Counted from the stretch's first letter, positions 8,264 to 16,495 are shown. The stretch: DNA of 64,000 nucleotides from Pseudomonas sp. DY-1 (GCF_003626975.1 NZ_CP032616.1:682001-746000), one strand, 5' to 3'. Translations and numbers: made by a program. The notes: generated by a model from the letters alone, not told the origin.

Positions 8264-8722
8264 TCAGTTACCGGGATATTCGGCAATGACTTGGTCGGTA
8301 CCGGCTTGAGTCAGGCCTATGACCTGATAGGCATCTTGTTTCCCACCTACCTCCATTCCGGGCGAACCGGCCGGCATACCGGGCACAGCAATCCCCCGCA
8401 GATCGGAGCGCTTGCTGAGTTCAACTATTTGAGCGGCCGGGACATGACCTTCGATGAATTTGCCGTCAATCACAGCGGTATGGCAGGACGCCAAGCGAGG
8501 GGCGACACCCAGGCGCTGCTTGACCGAGGTCATATCCGCCTCTACATGGTCTATGACCTTGAAGCCATTGGCTTCCAAATGCTCGACCCATTTCTTGCAG
8601 CAACCGCAACTAGCGCTGCGGTGGACATCAACCGTCAGCGCTTCTGCTGCCTGGGCAGCGGAAACCAGGAACAGCGAGGCGAGCGCGACAAGTCGCAATG
8701 CTCGATGAGACTTAGCTTTCAT
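8264..8722 (-). CDS. DUF411 periplasmic metal-binding protein
   Basis: A 152-residue protein. ATGs at 8740, 8728 and 8722 are in frame; AAAGAG sits 7 bases before 8722, so that start is preferred. It lies inside the 3' end of the cytochrome gene, giving translational coupling. A signal peptide (LRLVALASLFLVSAAQAAEA) is followed by VDVHRSASCGCCKKWVEHLE, the CxCCxxW metal-binding motif of DUF411. Conserved stretches such as HVEADMTSVKQRLGV, SCHTAVIDGKFIEGHVPA and GIAVPGMPAGSPGME follow. The family is found in copper and silver resistance operons and is thought to bind or transfer copper in the periplasm. The family call is firm; the precise role is not. Confidence 0.9.
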   Translation of the reverse strand: MKAKSHRALRLVALASLFLVSAAQAAEALTVDVHRSASCGCCKKWVEHLEANGFKVIDHVEADMTSVKQRLGVAPRLASCHTAVIDGKFIEGHVPAAQIVELSKRSDLRGIAVPGMPAGSPGMEVGGKQDAYQVIGLTQAGTDQVIAEYPGN

Positions 8723-9500
8723 GCACATGCTCTTTGCCATCGGCGTGAATGTGTTTTTTCGGAGCCGGTGCGGTGTCATCCTGAGCTTGCTCGGCCTCGT
8801 GATGGGAGGCCTTGCCTTCCTCGCCGGCATGGTGATCTTCACCGCCCTGTCCGACGCCATGGTGATCATCGCCTGCCTGGCCAGCATGGTGATCTTCACC
8901 CGTGCTGTCGTGATGGCTGCCACTGGAAACATTGTCACCGTGCTGGCCTTCGTGGTTATGCATCTTGGATTCGCCGCCACCGTGTTGGTGGCCACCGCTG
9001 CTGGCGACCAGAGCTCGATACTGCTCAGCGTCCAGCGATGGCAGCTGCTGCAGGAAGGCAACCATGCCCCAGATGTACTGGTCACCCATGCTCTTGCCCC
9101 AGGCCGGCATGCCGGTGGCCTTGATACCGTGCTTGATGATCCAGAAGGCGTTGGCCGGATTGCCATCCACACCAACCTTGGTCAGATTCGGTGGCGCTGG
9201 ATAGAGACTCTGGCTTAGCTCGGTCTGAGCCACGCCGGGAGCGAGGTGACAGCCGATGCACATGGAGTTGTAGTTGCCGGCACCGGCGCGAATCAGCGCT
9301 TCATCCTTCAGGTTCGGCACTTCGAGATCCCGCGCACGCACAGCAATCGACCGTTCCCGTACCATCGTCAGAAATGCGTGAACCGGTGCCCAGTGCGGGT
9401 CGTCAGCGCCTACGTTAACGACGCCCACATAAGCAACTCCCATGATCCCGGCTGCAGCAACGGTGCTCGCAATGGCTAAAGTTTTAATTGTTCTTTTCAT
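8712..9500 (-). CDS. Class I cytochrome c with a long His-rich C-terminal tail
   Basis: A 262-residue protein with an N-terminal export signal or anchor (IKTLAIASTVAAAGIMGVAY). A single haem site CIGCH lies near residue 81, with a probable axial methionine in ATGMPAWGKSMGDQ and a cytochrome c helix ending VAFLQQLPSL. After about residue 160 the protein becomes a low-complexity tail rich in His, Gly, Asp and Glu (GGHQHGGGES, DDHHGVGQGGEDHHAGEEGK, ending KEHVHES). Such a tail is a plausible metal sponge or delivery arm. The gene starts 9 bases after copB ends and overlaps the DUF411 start, so it is part of the copA-copB transcript. The electron-transfer partner is unknown; a link to copper oxidation is inference. 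Confidence 0.85.
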   Translation of the reverse strand: MKRTIKTLAIASTVAAAGIMGVAYVGVVNVGADDPHWAPVHAFLTMVRERSIAVRARDLEVPNLKDEALIRAGAGNYNSMCIGCHLAPGVAQTELSQSLYPAPPNLTKVGVDGNPANAFWIIKHGIKATGMPAWGKSMGDQYIWGMVAFLQQLPSLDAEQYRALVASSGGHQHGGGESKMHNHEGQHGDNVSSGSHHDSTGEDHHAGQAGDDHHGVGQGGEDHHAGEEGKASHHEAEQAQDDTAPAPKKHIHADGKEHVHES

Positions 9501-9509
9501 GTCAGGTTC

Positions 9510-10514
9510 TCAAAACCACATCCGGATACCGGCAACAAAGCGTGCCTCGTCGTTGTCCTCACCTTCCTCGCGGGCGAAGTCGGCGGTGTTGCCGTAGTTG
9601 CGGTTCCATGTCACGCCTATGTAGGGCGCGATCTCGCGGACGATCTCGTAGCGTAGGCGCAGGCCCACCTCGGTGTTGCCCAACCCCGATCCGATGCCGC
9701 GCTCGTGGTCGTTGCGGCCGTAGAAGTTGACTTCCGCCGTGGGCTGCAGGATCAGCCGGTTGGTCAGCAGGATGTCGTAGTCGCCTTCCAGCCTCAGGGC
9801 GCTCTGGCCGTTCTCGCCGAGGAAGGCCGTGGCCTCGGTCTCCAGGCCGTACAAGGGCATGCCCTGCACGCCGAAGGCCGCCCAGGTCTGCGGCGAGCCC
9901 GGCTTGAAGTCCTGGCGCACACCGGCCACCAGCTCCCACCAGGGGCTGACAGCTCGACCGTAGAGCGCCTGGATTTCGGCTTCCTCGGTCTTGCCGTTGG
10001 CGCGTTCGCCTTCCGAGCGGAACCAGAAACGGTTGATGTCGCGGCCTATCCAGCCCGAGGCATCCCAACTCAGCACGCTGGCGTCGTCGGCGTCCTGGTA
10101 CTCCAGCTTATCCATCAGGAATAGGCTGTTGATGCTGCCAGTGTGCATGTGGTGGGGCGGCAGCTGCGGGAAGGCGGCGGCGCGATCGGCCTCGGTCGGC
10201 ACCGGGATGGGCGTGCGGCTGCCGTAGCCGGACGGCTGGGCCTGGTTTTTTCCGCTTTGCCCCATCTGGCCATGGTTCATCTGGCTGTGATCCATGGAAC
10301 CGTGGTCCATCTGGCCATGGTTCATCTGACTGTGGTCCATGGAGCCGTGGTCCATCTGGCCATGGTTCATCTGGCGTTGATCCATGGAACCGCGGTCCAT
10401 CTGGCTATGGTCCATGGCGCCATGATCCATGGTTTCCGCAGCCTTTGCGTTACCGGCTGCGGCAAGGGCCACGGCCAGGGCGATCAAGGCAGGGCGTTTG
10501 AGGCTACTGGTCAT
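9510..10514 (-). CDS. copB: CopB, outer-membrane copper resistance protein
   Basis: A 334-residue protein. The ATG at 10514 overlaps the upstream small gene by 11 bases. A signal peptide ([17 protein letters not shown]) precedes a repetitive Met/His region (residues about 27-85) built from a 15-residue unit [15 protein letters not shown]. The C-terminal about 215 residues form the CopB/PcoB beta-barrel domain: [39 protein letters not shown], and the end [21 protein letters not shown] with a terminal Phe typical of outer-membrane proteins. CopB works with CopA in periplasmic copper sequestration or oxidation. It sits in the expected copA-copB order, with a small Met/His protein between. Confidence 0.95.
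   Translation of the reverse strand: MTSSLKRPALIALAVALAAAGNAKAAETMDHGAMDHSQMDRGSMDQRQMNHGQMDHGSMDHSQMNHGQMDHGSMDHSQMNHGQMGQSGKNQAQPSGYGSRTPIPVPTEADRAAAFPQLPPHHMHTGSINSLFLMDKLEYQDADDASVLSWDASGWIGRDINRFWFRSEGERANGKTEEAEIQALYGRAVSPWWELVAGVRQDFKPGSPQTWAAFGVQGMPLYGLETEATAFLGENGQSALRLEGDYDILLTNRLILQPTAEVNFYGRNDHERGIGSGLGNTEVGLRLRYEIVREIAPYIGVTWNRNYGNTADFAREEGEDNDEARFVAGIRMWF
10262..10440. repeat. 45-bp tandem repeats coding the CopB Met/His region
   Basis: About three 45-bp units (15 residues each, [15 protein letters not shown] type) plus partial Met/His-rich units follow each other within copB. Each unit offers several Met and His ligands. Unit sequences differ by a few bases, so copy number may vary between strains. 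Confidence 0.75.
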
Positions 10515-10722
10515 CGTTACGATCCGTCTTGGGCTTGGCGTCTTTGTCCCGGTGCATGGCGCCGTGGTCCATGTTCTGCATCTGGCCATGGTTCGTCGGC
10601 TGACCAGAGGTGGCCTGCGTCTTCTGGTGCTCGTCATGGGCGTTCTGGCCGGCCCAGGCGGCGGGTGCCAGTAGGGCGGAGGCCAGGGCGGCGGCGGTGA
10701 GGGGCTGCGCAAATTTGCTCAT
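10504..10722 (-). CDS. Small secreted Met/His protein between copA and copB
   Basis: A 72-residue protein. The ATG at 10722 has AAGGAGAGACCG upstream, better than the longer in-frame start at 10755. A signal peptide ([20 protein letters not shown], cleavage near AWA-GQ) is followed by a polar region with [20 protein letters not shown], resembling the Met/His repeats of CopA and CopB but without a folded domain. It begins 10 bases after copA stops and overlaps the start of copB, so all three are co-translated. It may be a free periplasmic Cu(I)/Cu(II) buffer. It could also be a split-off leader of copB, but it has its own start, export signal and stop. Confidence 0.75.
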   Translation of the reverse strand: MSKFAQPLTAAALASALLAPAAWAGQNAHDEHQKTQATSGQPTNHGQMQNMDHGAMHRDKDAKPKTDRNDDQ

Positions 10723-10732
10723 CGGTCTCTCC

Positions 10733-12709
10733 TTATTCGGTGACACGGACTTCACGGAACATGCCCATGTCCATGTGGAAGAGCAGGTGGCAGTGATAGG
10801 CCCAGCGGCCCAGGGCGTCAGCCGTGACGCGGTAGCTGCGGCAGGTGCCGGGTGGCATGTCGATGGTGTGCTTGCGCACCATGAAGTTGCCGGCTTCGTC
10901 CTCCAGGTCGCTCCACATGCCGTGGAGATGGATGGGGTGGGTCATCATGGTGTCGTTGACCAGGGTGATGCGCAGGCGCTCGCCGTACTTGAGCAGCAGC
11001 GGCTCGGCATCGGCGAAGGGGATACCGTCGAAGGACCAAGAGAAGCGCTCCATGTGTCCCGTGAGGTGCAGTTCGATGGTGCGGCTCGGCTCGCGGCCGT
11101 CCGGGTCGGGGAAGGTGCTGCGCAGGTCGGCGTAGGTCAGTACCCGGCGGCCGTTGTCACGCAGGCCGATGCCGGGGTCCGCCAGCTTGGGCGCCGGGGT
11201 CATGGTCTGCATGTCCACCAGAGGGTTGTCGGTTTCCGATGCCGGGTGGGTCTGCATCTGGCCGCCCATGCCGGCCATCTTGGAGTGGTCCATACCCGCC
11301 ATCTGCGAGTGGTCCATGCCGGCCATCTTGGAATGGTCCATGCCCGCCATCTGCGAGTGGTCCATGCCGGCCATCTTGGAATGGTCCATGCCCGCCACCT
11401 GCGAGTGGTCCATGCCGGCCATCTTGGAATGGTCCATGCCCGCCATCTGCGAGTGGTCCATGCCGGTCATCTTGGAATGGTCCATGCCCGCCACCTGCGA
11501 GTGGTCCAAGCCGGCCATCTTGGAATGGTCCATACCCGCCATCTGCGAGTGGTCCATGCCGGCCATGTCGCCATGCCCCATGGAGCCGTGATCCATGCCC
11601 ATGTCGGCCATGCTGATCAGTGGGCGCGGGTCAGGCTCAGGGACCGGCGCGCTCAGGCCTTCGCGCAGGGCTAGGGTGCCGCGGGCGTAACCGGAGCGGT
11701 CCATGGACTGGGCAAAAATCGTGTAGGCCTCGTCGCCCGCGGGCTCCACCAGCACGTCGTAGGTTTCGGCGACGGCGATGCGGAATTCATCCACGCTCAC
11801 CGGTTCGACCGGCTGGCCGTCGGCCGCGATAACGGTCAGTTTCAGGCCGGGAATGCGTACGTCGAAGTAGGTCATCGCCGAGCCGTTGATGAAGCGCAGG
11901 CGGATCTTCTCGCCCGGCTGGAACAGCCCGGTCCAGTTGCCGTCCGGCGCCTGGCCGTTGAGCAGGTAGGTGTAGGTGGCGCCGCTGACGTCTGCGAGGT
12001 CGGTGGGGCTCATCTTCATTTCCGCCCACATCTTCCGGTCGGCCATGGCGGCGGACCAGCCCTGCTCGCCGACGTCGTTGATGAAGTCCCCGACGGTGCG
12101 CTTGTGCTGGTTGTAGTAGTCCGACTGCTTCTTCAGCTTGGCCATCACGCGGGCCGGGTCCTCGTCGGTCCAGTCGCTCAGCATCACCACGTAGTCGCGC
12201 TGGTACTCGAAAGGCTCCGGTTCCTTCGGTTCGATCACGATGGGGCCGTACACGCCCACCTGCTCCTGGAGGCCGGAGTGGCTGTGGTACCAGTAAGTGC
12301 CGTGCTGCTTCACCTGGAAGCGGTATTCGTACATGCCGTCCGGCGCAATGCCGGCAAAGCTGAAGCCCGGCACGCCGTCCATGTTGGCGGGCAGGATCAT
12401 GCCGTGCCAGTGGATGGAGGTATCTTCGGCCAGGCGATTGCGCACCCGCAGGGTCACGGTGTCGCCTTCACGCCAACGTAGAATTGGCCCCGGAATGGTG
12501 CCATTGATCGCCATGGCCTTCCGCGCGGAACCTGTAATGTTCACCGGGGTTTCCCCAATGAACAGGTCGAATTCGGTACCGCTCAGCGCGGTGGGCTGAC
12601 CTGGACTGGTCACCGCCCAAACAGGGGTGCGCCAAAGGCCCAGTCCGCCCAGGATGCCGCCAGCGGCCAGGCCCTTGACGAAGGTTCGCCTTGAGGTTTT
12701 GCAATGCAT
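10733..12709 (-). CDS. copA: CopA/PcoA multicopper oxidase, Tat-exported, with expanded Met/His repeats
   Basis: A 658-residue protein. The start at 12709 places the twin-arginine signal [20 protein letters not shown] at residues 6-25. Cupredoxin domains carry all expected copper ligands: HWHG (residues 100-103), WYHSHSG, and near the C-terminus [11 protein letters not shown] and [13 protein letters not shown], which build the trinuclear and type 1 sites. Between the second and third domains (residues about 384-480) lie 12 tandem 8-residue units MDHS(K/Q)MAG, an unusually regular copper-loading stretch. The protein oxidises Cu(I) in the periplasm. It heads the copA-small protein-copB-cytochrome-DUF411 transcript. 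A cop box lies at 12874-12887, shared with the ptrA-like gene region. The ribosome binding site is weak. Confidence 0.96.
   Translation of the reverse strand: MHCKTSRRTFVKGLAAGGILGGLGLWRTPVWAVTSPGQPTALSGTEFDLFIGETPVNITGSARKAMAINGTIPGPILRWREGDTVTLRVRNRLAEDTSIHWHGMILPANMDGVPGFSFAGIAPDGMYEYRFQVKQHGTYWYHSHSGLQEQVGVYGPIVIEPKEPEPFEYQRDYVVMLSDWTDEDPARVMAKLKKQSDYYNQHKRTVGDFINDVGEQGWSAAMADRKMWAEMKMSPTDLADVSGATYTYLLNGQAPDGNWTGLFQPGEKIRLRFINGSAMTYFDVRIPGLKLTVIAADGQPVEPVSVDEFRIAVAETYDVLVEPAGDEAYTIFAQSMDRSGYARGTLALREGLSAPVPEPDPRPLISMADMGMDHGSMGHGDMAGMDHSQMAGMDHSKMAGLDHSQVAGMDHSKMTGMDHSQMAGMDHSKMAGMDHSQVAGMDHSKMAGMDHSQMAGMDHSKMAGMDHSQMAGMDHSKMAGMGGQMQTHPASETDNPLVDMQTMTPAPKLADPGIGLRDNGRRVLTYADLRSTFPDPDGREPSRTIELHLTGHMERFSWSFDGIPFADAEPLLLKYGERLRITLVNDTMMTHPIHLHGMWSDLEDEAGNFMVRKHTIDMPPGTCRSYRVTADALGRWAYHCHLLFHMDMGMFREVRVTE
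11271..11558. repeat. 12 x 24-bp tandem repeat within copA
   Basis: Twelve 24-bp units (six 48-bp double units) encode alternating MDHSKMAG and MDHSQMAG, with rare L, V and T substitutions. The two alternating forms suggest growth by unequal exchange of 48-bp blocks. Confidence 0.9.
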
Positions 12710-12873
12710 GCCGTGTATGTCCAATGAGTCAATGGAGCCAGCGCTGAACGACCAACGCGGAGAGGCTGCCGCACCGGGTGATTCCTCCACCCCAGTAGGC
12801 TTGCTCGCGGTCGCTATCCATTAGGCGCGCGGCCGCGAGCATAAAAGCTGCCATATTCCAACCATTCAGATGA

Positions 12874-12887
12874 TTACATTTCTGTAA
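12874..12887. promoter_or_regulatory. CopR-type operator (cop box) 1
   Basis: TTACATTTCTGTAA, a TTACA-N4-TGTAA inverted repeat followed by GGTTGG. Near-identical boxes lie at 13214-13227 and 19314-19327. It sits about 165 bases upstream of copA and just beyond the 3' end of the ptrA-like gene. It matches the general form of cop boxes bound by CopR/CusR regulators; binding is inferred. Confidence 0.75.
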
Positions 12888-12907
12888 GGTTGGCCAACGC
12901 ACCAGAC

Positions 12908-13108
12908 TCAGCAGTTGGCATGTTCGGCGGATTTTTCCTTTTCAGCGACCGAGGGCTCGGCCTTCTGCTGCTCCTGGCGGTAGGCATCCATCGACGCCTG
13001 GGCGAGTTTGTCGGCACGGGCCATGGTCCGATCGCCACCGCCGGCGGCCATGGCGAAGGACGAGGCAGTCAGAGCGGCAACAACGATCAGGGCTTTCATC
13101 GATTTCAT
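12908..13108 (-). CDS. ptrA: PtrA-like small periplasmic copper-regulated protein
   Basis: A 66-residue protein beginning MKSMKALIVVAALTASSFAM, a typical signal peptide, then a short mature part with ARADKLAQASMDAYRQEQQK, ending HANC. Start 13108 has GAGGA upstream. It resembles the N-terminal family of P. aeruginosa PtrA, a small protein induced by copper through CopR and encoded next to copRS. PtrA was first described as a repressor of type III secretion and later linked to copper tolerance. Here the gene reads toward copA and has the box at 13214-13227 about 105 bases upstream. The homology call is from the signal peptide pattern and context, so moderate. Confidence 0.65.
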   Translation of the reverse strand: MKSMKALIVVAALTASSFAMAAGGGDRTMARADKLAQASMDAYRQEQQKAEPSVAEKEKSAEHANC

Positions 13109-13213
13109 AAGGGATTCCTCGACTAGGGACGTGGTAGCCCGGCATGTGCGGGCTGAGTGTCAGACTCGATGCCACACTAGCCACCCCGTGCTGTCAGAAA
13201 CCTGAGTTGAACA

Positions 13214-13227
13214 TTACAGTTTTGTAA
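13214..13227. promoter_or_regulatory. CopR-type operator (cop box) 2, between ptrA-like gene and bufA
   Basis: TTACAGTTTTGTAA with the same flanks (A before, GGTTGG after) as box 1. It lies in the divergent region between the ptrA-like gene (start 13108) and bufA (start 13401), so it could control both. Regulation is inferred from the box similarity. Confidence 0.75.
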
Positions 13228-13400
13228 GGTTGGCATTTCGTCCTTGTGGAGCCTTCGCCTCGGTCGGTAGTGTCCCCGACATGCCGGGCAAGACTGGCCG
13301 TCGCCACTGCGGACCGACGTGCCAGGCTCAGCGGTTGCCGCGTGCCTGACAGCAACGAATACCCGGCAGGACTCCGACCACCACCATGAGAGAAAGCCTT

Positions 13401-13661
13401 ATGTCGACCAAAACCACTGCCGCTACTGGCGCTGCACTGGCCCTTGCTGCGGCCAGCCTGTTCGCGGCCCTGCCTGCTCAAGCCGCTCAAGATGCCAAAA
13501 CCGCTGACGTGAAGTGTTTTGGCGTCAACGCCTGCAAAGGCCAGAACGATTGCATGACCGCCAAGAACTCCTGCCAGGGGCAAGGCGCCTGCAAAGGCCA
13601 GGGCTTCAAGTTGATGCCCAAGGCTAAATGCGATGAGGCTGGTGGCCGGACCAGCGAGTGA
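13401..13661 (+). CDS. bufA: Bufferin-type RiPP precursor (copper-sequestering peptide), BufA2-like
   Basis: An 86-residue precursor. A start at 13401 (MSTKTT) fits GAGAAAG upstream; 13386 is a longer alternative. An Ala-rich signal peptide (GAALALAAASLFAALPAQA) is followed by a short mature peptide with six cysteines in a Gly/Lys/Gln-rich frame: VKCFGVNACKGQNDC, NSCQGQGACKGQGF and KAKCDEAGG. This composition and the following DUF692 and DUF2063 genes match bufferins. These are exported peptides whose cysteines are modified by a DUF692 enzyme and which bind copper in the periplasm, described in Caulobacter and widespread in proteobacteria. Which cysteines are modified cannot be told from sequence. 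A cop box lies about 175 bases upstream. Confidence 0.85.
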   Translation: MSTKTTAATGAALALAAASLFAALPAQAAQDAKTADVKCFGVNACKGQNDCMTAKNSCQGQGACKGQGFKLMPKAKCDEAGGRTSE

Positions 13662-13672
13662 TGTCTTGCCGT

Positions 13673-13693
13673 GGGGAGTGCTCGTCACTCCCC
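13673..13693 (+). terminator. Intercistronic hairpin between bufA and bufB
   Basis: GGGGAGTG (13673-13680) pairs perfectly with CACTCCCC (13686-13693) across a 5-base loop, in the 46-base gap after bufA. There is no T-run, so it is more likely a partial attenuator or 3'-end stabiliser that yields more precursor than enzyme mRNA. This is inference. Confidence 0.5.
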
Positions 13694-13707
13694 CTTGGGA
13701 GCCCCGC

Positions 13708-14547
13708 ATGAACGAGCACAGCACTCTCGGATTTGGCTTGGGGCTCCGCAGTGAGTATTACCACCAGATACTGGAGCAAGCCCCTGACATCGACTGGTTC
13801 GAGATCATCTCGGAAAACTACTTGGTCGAGGGTGGTAAGGCCCTCTACTTCCTGGACGCCATCAAGGAGCGCTACCCGTTGGTTATGCACGGCGTATCGC
13901 TGTCGATCGGTGGGCCACACGCCCTTGACCACAACTACCTTCTCCAGTTGAAACAGCTCGCCGAGCGGGTCCAGCCTCAGTGGATTTCCGATCATTTGTG
14001 CTGGAGTCGTGGCAGTGCGCACCACCTGCACGATCTGCTGCCGCTACCGTTTACCCAGGAAAGCCTGGAGCACGTGGCCGCCCGGGTTCGTCTGGTACAA
14101 GACGTCATTGAACGGCCGCTGGTGTTGGAGAATGTTTCCGCCTACGTGCAGTGGGCCGAATCGACCATGAGCGAAGCGACTTTCCTCCGTGAGCTAAGCG
14201 AGCTGACTGGTTGTGAGTTGCTCCTGGACGTCAACAATGTCTACGTTAGCGCGCGTAATCAGGGCTTTGATGCCTGGCAGTTCATCCAGGAACTGCCTCA
14301 GGAACGCATCCGCCAGATCCATCTGGCTGGCCACAGCGACTATGGCCATTACCTGATCGACACCCACGACCAGCCGATTGCCGATCCGGTGTGGGACCTC
14401 TACGCGCGCACGATCCAGCACTTGGGGTCACGGGCGACGCTGGTCGAACGCGACGACCTCTTCCCCCCGTTACCTGAACTGTTGGCCGAGCTGGCGAAAG
14501 CCCGGGCGCTCATGGCCCGCCAGTTGGAGGCGGCAGCATGCGCCTGA
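13708..14547 (+). CDS. bufB: DUF692/MNIO-family iron enzyme, bufferin-modifying BufB
   Basis: A 279-residue TIM-barrel protein. The start at 13708 has GGGAG upstream. It shows DUF692 (multinuclear non-haem iron-dependent oxidative enzyme) hallmarks: FEIISENYLVEGG, the HGVSLSIGG strand, WISDHLCWS, LVLENVSAYVQW, ELLLDVNNVYVSARN and IHLAGHSDYGHYLIDTHDQP. These supply the His/Asp/Glu/Asn metal ligands. The family installs modifications on cysteines of RiPP precursors; in bufferins these are thiooxazoles. It follows bufA and overlaps bufC by 10 bases, the standard module. Length and motifs are normal. The substrate is inferred to be the upstream peptide. Confidence 0.92.
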   Translation: MNEHSTLGFGLGLRSEYYHQILEQAPDIDWFEIISENYLVEGGKALYFLDAIKERYPLVMHGVSLSIGGPHALDHNYLLQLKQLAERVQPQWISDHLCWSRGSAHHLHDLLPLPFTQESLEHVAARVRLVQDVIERPLVLENVSAYVQWAESTMSEATFLRELSELTGCELLLDVNNVYVSARNQGFDAWQFIQELPQERIRQIHLAGHSDYGHYLIDTHDQPIADPVWDLYARTIQHLGSRATLVERDDLFPPLPELLAELAKARALMARQLEAAACA

Positions 14548-15356
14548 TTGCTTTGCAACAGGCCTTCGAACGTTACCTGCAGGGGAGTGACTGCACCGCG
14601 CCCGCTGAGCTGCTGCAGCACTTAAGGGGAAGCGAGGCGCTCTCGGCCGAGGATGGCCTGCAGGTCTATCACCATGCTTACCGCGCCCGGCTGCTGTCCG
14701 TGCTGCGCGAAGACTTTCCGGCCACCCACTACTGGCTCGGCATCGAAGCTTTCGAACAGTTGGCCCAGGCCTACCTTGCGGCGTGGCCGCCCCGGCACTT
14801 CAGCCTGCGCTGGCTGGGAGAGAAACTTCCCGAGTTCATCAGCAAATTCCTCGACGAGCCTCAGGCCTCCCAGTTACGGGAACTGTCGGAGTTGGAATGG
14901 GCGTTCACGCTGGCCTTCGATGCAGCAGACGAAGTGTCCCTGTCGCTCCAGGATATTGCCTCGTTCGGTCCGCAAGACTGGACCGGCCTAAGCGTTCAGC
15001 TCCACCCGAGCGTGCGCTGGCTCACTTTCAACTTCAATGCCATCGACATCTGGAAGGCCGCCAAAGCTGACACCTCCGCTCCCCCAAGCTTGCCGCTTGA
15101 ACATCCCATAACCTGTCTGGTCTGGCGCGACGCACTGATTTGCCAGTACCGGACACTCGATCCGCTGGAGGCTGCGGCACTGCAACTCATGGTACGGGAG
15201 CAACTGACCTTCGCGGACCTCTGCCTTTCATTACTGGAAAGCAAAGGCGACGCAGCTCCCGCCCAGGCAGCCAGTTGGCTAAAACAGTGGGTAGTGGATG
15301 GAATCGTCGTGCGGGTCAGTCAACAACAGGCTGTATCTGAAGAATCCGCGCCATGA
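14538..15356 (+). CDS. bufC: DUF2063 partner protein BufC (precursor recognition)
   Basis: A 272-residue protein whose N-terminal about 95 residues match the DUF2063/HvfC-BufC N-terminal domain: LIALQQAFERYLQG, YHHAYRARLLSVLREDFPAT and AYLAAWPPRHFSLRWLGEKL. The C-terminal half is less conserved and has a region resembling a small winged helix (VWRDALICQYRTLDPLEAAA). Despite the putative DNA-binding label, the accepted role in these operons is as partner that delivers the precursor to the DUF692 enzyme. It overlaps bufB by 10 bases and ends 40 bases before the convergent copZ, so the buf operon has just three genes. Confidence 0.88.
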   Translation: MRLIALQQAFERYLQGSDCTAPAELLQHLRGSEALSAEDGLQVYHHAYRARLLSVLREDFPATHYWLGIEAFEQLAQAYLAAWPPRHFSLRWLGEKLPEFISKFLDEPQASQLRELSELEWAFTLAFDAADEVSLSLQDIASFGPQDWTGLSVQLHPSVRWLTFNFNAIDIWKAAKADTSAPPSLPLEHPITCLVWRDALICQYRTLDPLEAAALQLMVREQLTFADLCLSLLESKGDAAPAQAASWLKQWVVDGIVVRVSQQQAVSEESAP

Positions 15357-15396
15357 ACCATGGCGCGGCAGCTGGCAATCTGAGTGGCAGCGAGAC

Positions 15397-15597
15397 TTAG
15401 CGGCTGATTCTGGTTGAGTAACCGAGCGCCTGAACCAGTTCGCCGACGCGTTCGGCTTCGATGCTGCTGTCGACACTCACCGTACCGGCAGCGCGATCAA
15501 TAATCACCTTCGCGTCTCCATCAGCAGCCTGGATGGCCTTGGTGATCTTGCTGACACAACTGCCACATCCCATACCGGATACTTCCAAAACGAACAT
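15397..15597 (-). CDS. copZ: CopZ-type cytoplasmic copper chaperone (HMA domain)
   Basis: A 66-residue single heavy-metal-associated domain beginning MFVLEVSGMGCGSCVSKITK. The GMGCGSC motif is the Cu(I)-binding CxxC loop (usual GMTC/GMSC). The remaining beta-alpha-beta pattern, with VIIDRAAGTVSVD and ALGYSTRISR, is normal. The ATG at 15597 is preferred over the longer frame because the HMA fold starts at once. It is the last gene of a minus-strand group with dsbG and the copper ATPase. The ATPase has no HMA domain of its own, so this chaperone may feed copper to it or to CopR signalling. The 89-base gap before it leaves room for a separate promoter. Confidence 0.9.
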   Translation of the reverse strand: MFVLEVSGMGCGSCVSKITKAIQAADGDAKVIIDRAAGTVSVDSSIEAERVGELVQALGYSTRISR

Positions 15598-15686
15598 AGC
15601 GGGCCTCTCATGCTGGAGCGGCTTCTCTCGCCGCATTTACAGCTTCAACCTTGACACGATGGAAAGGTCAAGGCCGGCCAAGCAAT

Positions 15687-16457
15687 TTATCTTCGCCCGA
15701 AAATATCCCCCAATCCCTCGGGCGGTGGCAGGCCCTGCTGCATCTTCAGGTGTCCCTCGCCATCCCGGTAGAAGATGGCGGGCGTCGCCGCTGTACCGAG
15801 TTCGCCCATCAAGGCCAGATTGGCGTCGAGCTGCTCCTGGATGTCGGCGGGAATCTCGGGCAACGGCTTGAGTGTGCTCGCTTTGCCCGCCACTTCATGC
15901 TTATGGAGTGCCGCTTCTGGCTGATGGGCGATTAGCAGAGCCGCAGCTTTGCCTGCGCTGTCCGCACTGAGCATGCCGACCATGATATGGCGTAACTGCA
16001 CCTTGCCAGAGTCGACCCAAGGCCGAGCCTGCTGCCAGAACAGGTTGCAGTAGGGGCAGTTGGGGTCATCGAAGAGATAGACGACGCGTGGGGCATCGTC
16101 TCGGCCATCGGAGATCCAGGTGCTTTTCTCCATGCGCGCCCACATCTCCTTGGCCATTGGCTCATACACCAGCTTGTCCATCGGGGCGCGAGTCAGATCT
16201 TCTCCCAGGGCATCGAACAGGGTGCCGACGAGGACATGTTGGCCATCCTCGGTGAGATAGAGCGCCATACCCTGGCCGTTGTAGCGGGCGGCATATCCCT
16301 TCAGACCTCCGGGCGCTGCGAACTGGCCCACGATGGTTACACCACGCGCCTCCAAGGCCTTGATCGGGATGGGCAGTTCCTCGGCGGAGGACATTCCCGG
16401 TAAGGCCAACAGCCCCCAGACAGTCAGCCATATGGATAAGGAGTTGAAACGCATCAT
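15687..16457 (-). CDS. DsbG/DsbC-family periplasmic thiol:disulfide isomerase
   Basis: A 256-residue protein (start 16457 or the adjacent ATG 16454) with a signal peptide (SLSIWLTVWGLLALPGMSSA). An N-terminal dimerisation segment contains IPIKALEARGVTIVGQFAAP. A thioredoxin-fold catalytic domain has the active site DDPNCPYCNLFW and a cis-proline loop in TAATPAIFYRDGEG. This arrangement is DsbG-like. It would repair disulfides in copper-damaged or Cys-rich periplasmic proteins, and the six-Cys bufferin peptide encoded nearby is an obvious candidate client, though that is inference. It lies 38 bases after the copper ATPase gene and is probably co-transcribed. Confidence 0.88.
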   Translation of the reverse strand: MMRFNSLSIWLTVWGLLALPGMSSAEELPIPIKALEARGVTIVGQFAAPGGLKGYAARYNGQGMALYLTEDGQHVLVGTLFDALGEDLTRAPMDKLVYEPMAKEMWARMEKSTWISDGRDDAPRVVYLFDDPNCPYCNLFWQQARPWVDSGKVQLRHIMVGMLSADSAGKAAALLIAHQPEAALHKHEVAGKASTLKPLPEIPADIQEQLDANLALMGELGTAATPAIFYRDGEGHLKMQQGLPPPEGLGDIFGRR

Positions 16458-16495
16458 GGCGGGGCCTCCTCACGTTGGTTGCGACGGTGCCCATT

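Noticed and set aside
9705..10124. Plus-strand open frames opposite copB and copA
   Set aside because: They mirror repeat-rich coding DNA of copB/copA; the minus strand has signal peptides, copper ligands and a typical order.
11271..11558. Periodic direct repeats resembling a CRISPR array
   Set aside because: Units are contiguous, 24 bp, without spacers, and stay in frame within copA, encoding MDHS(K/Q)MAG.
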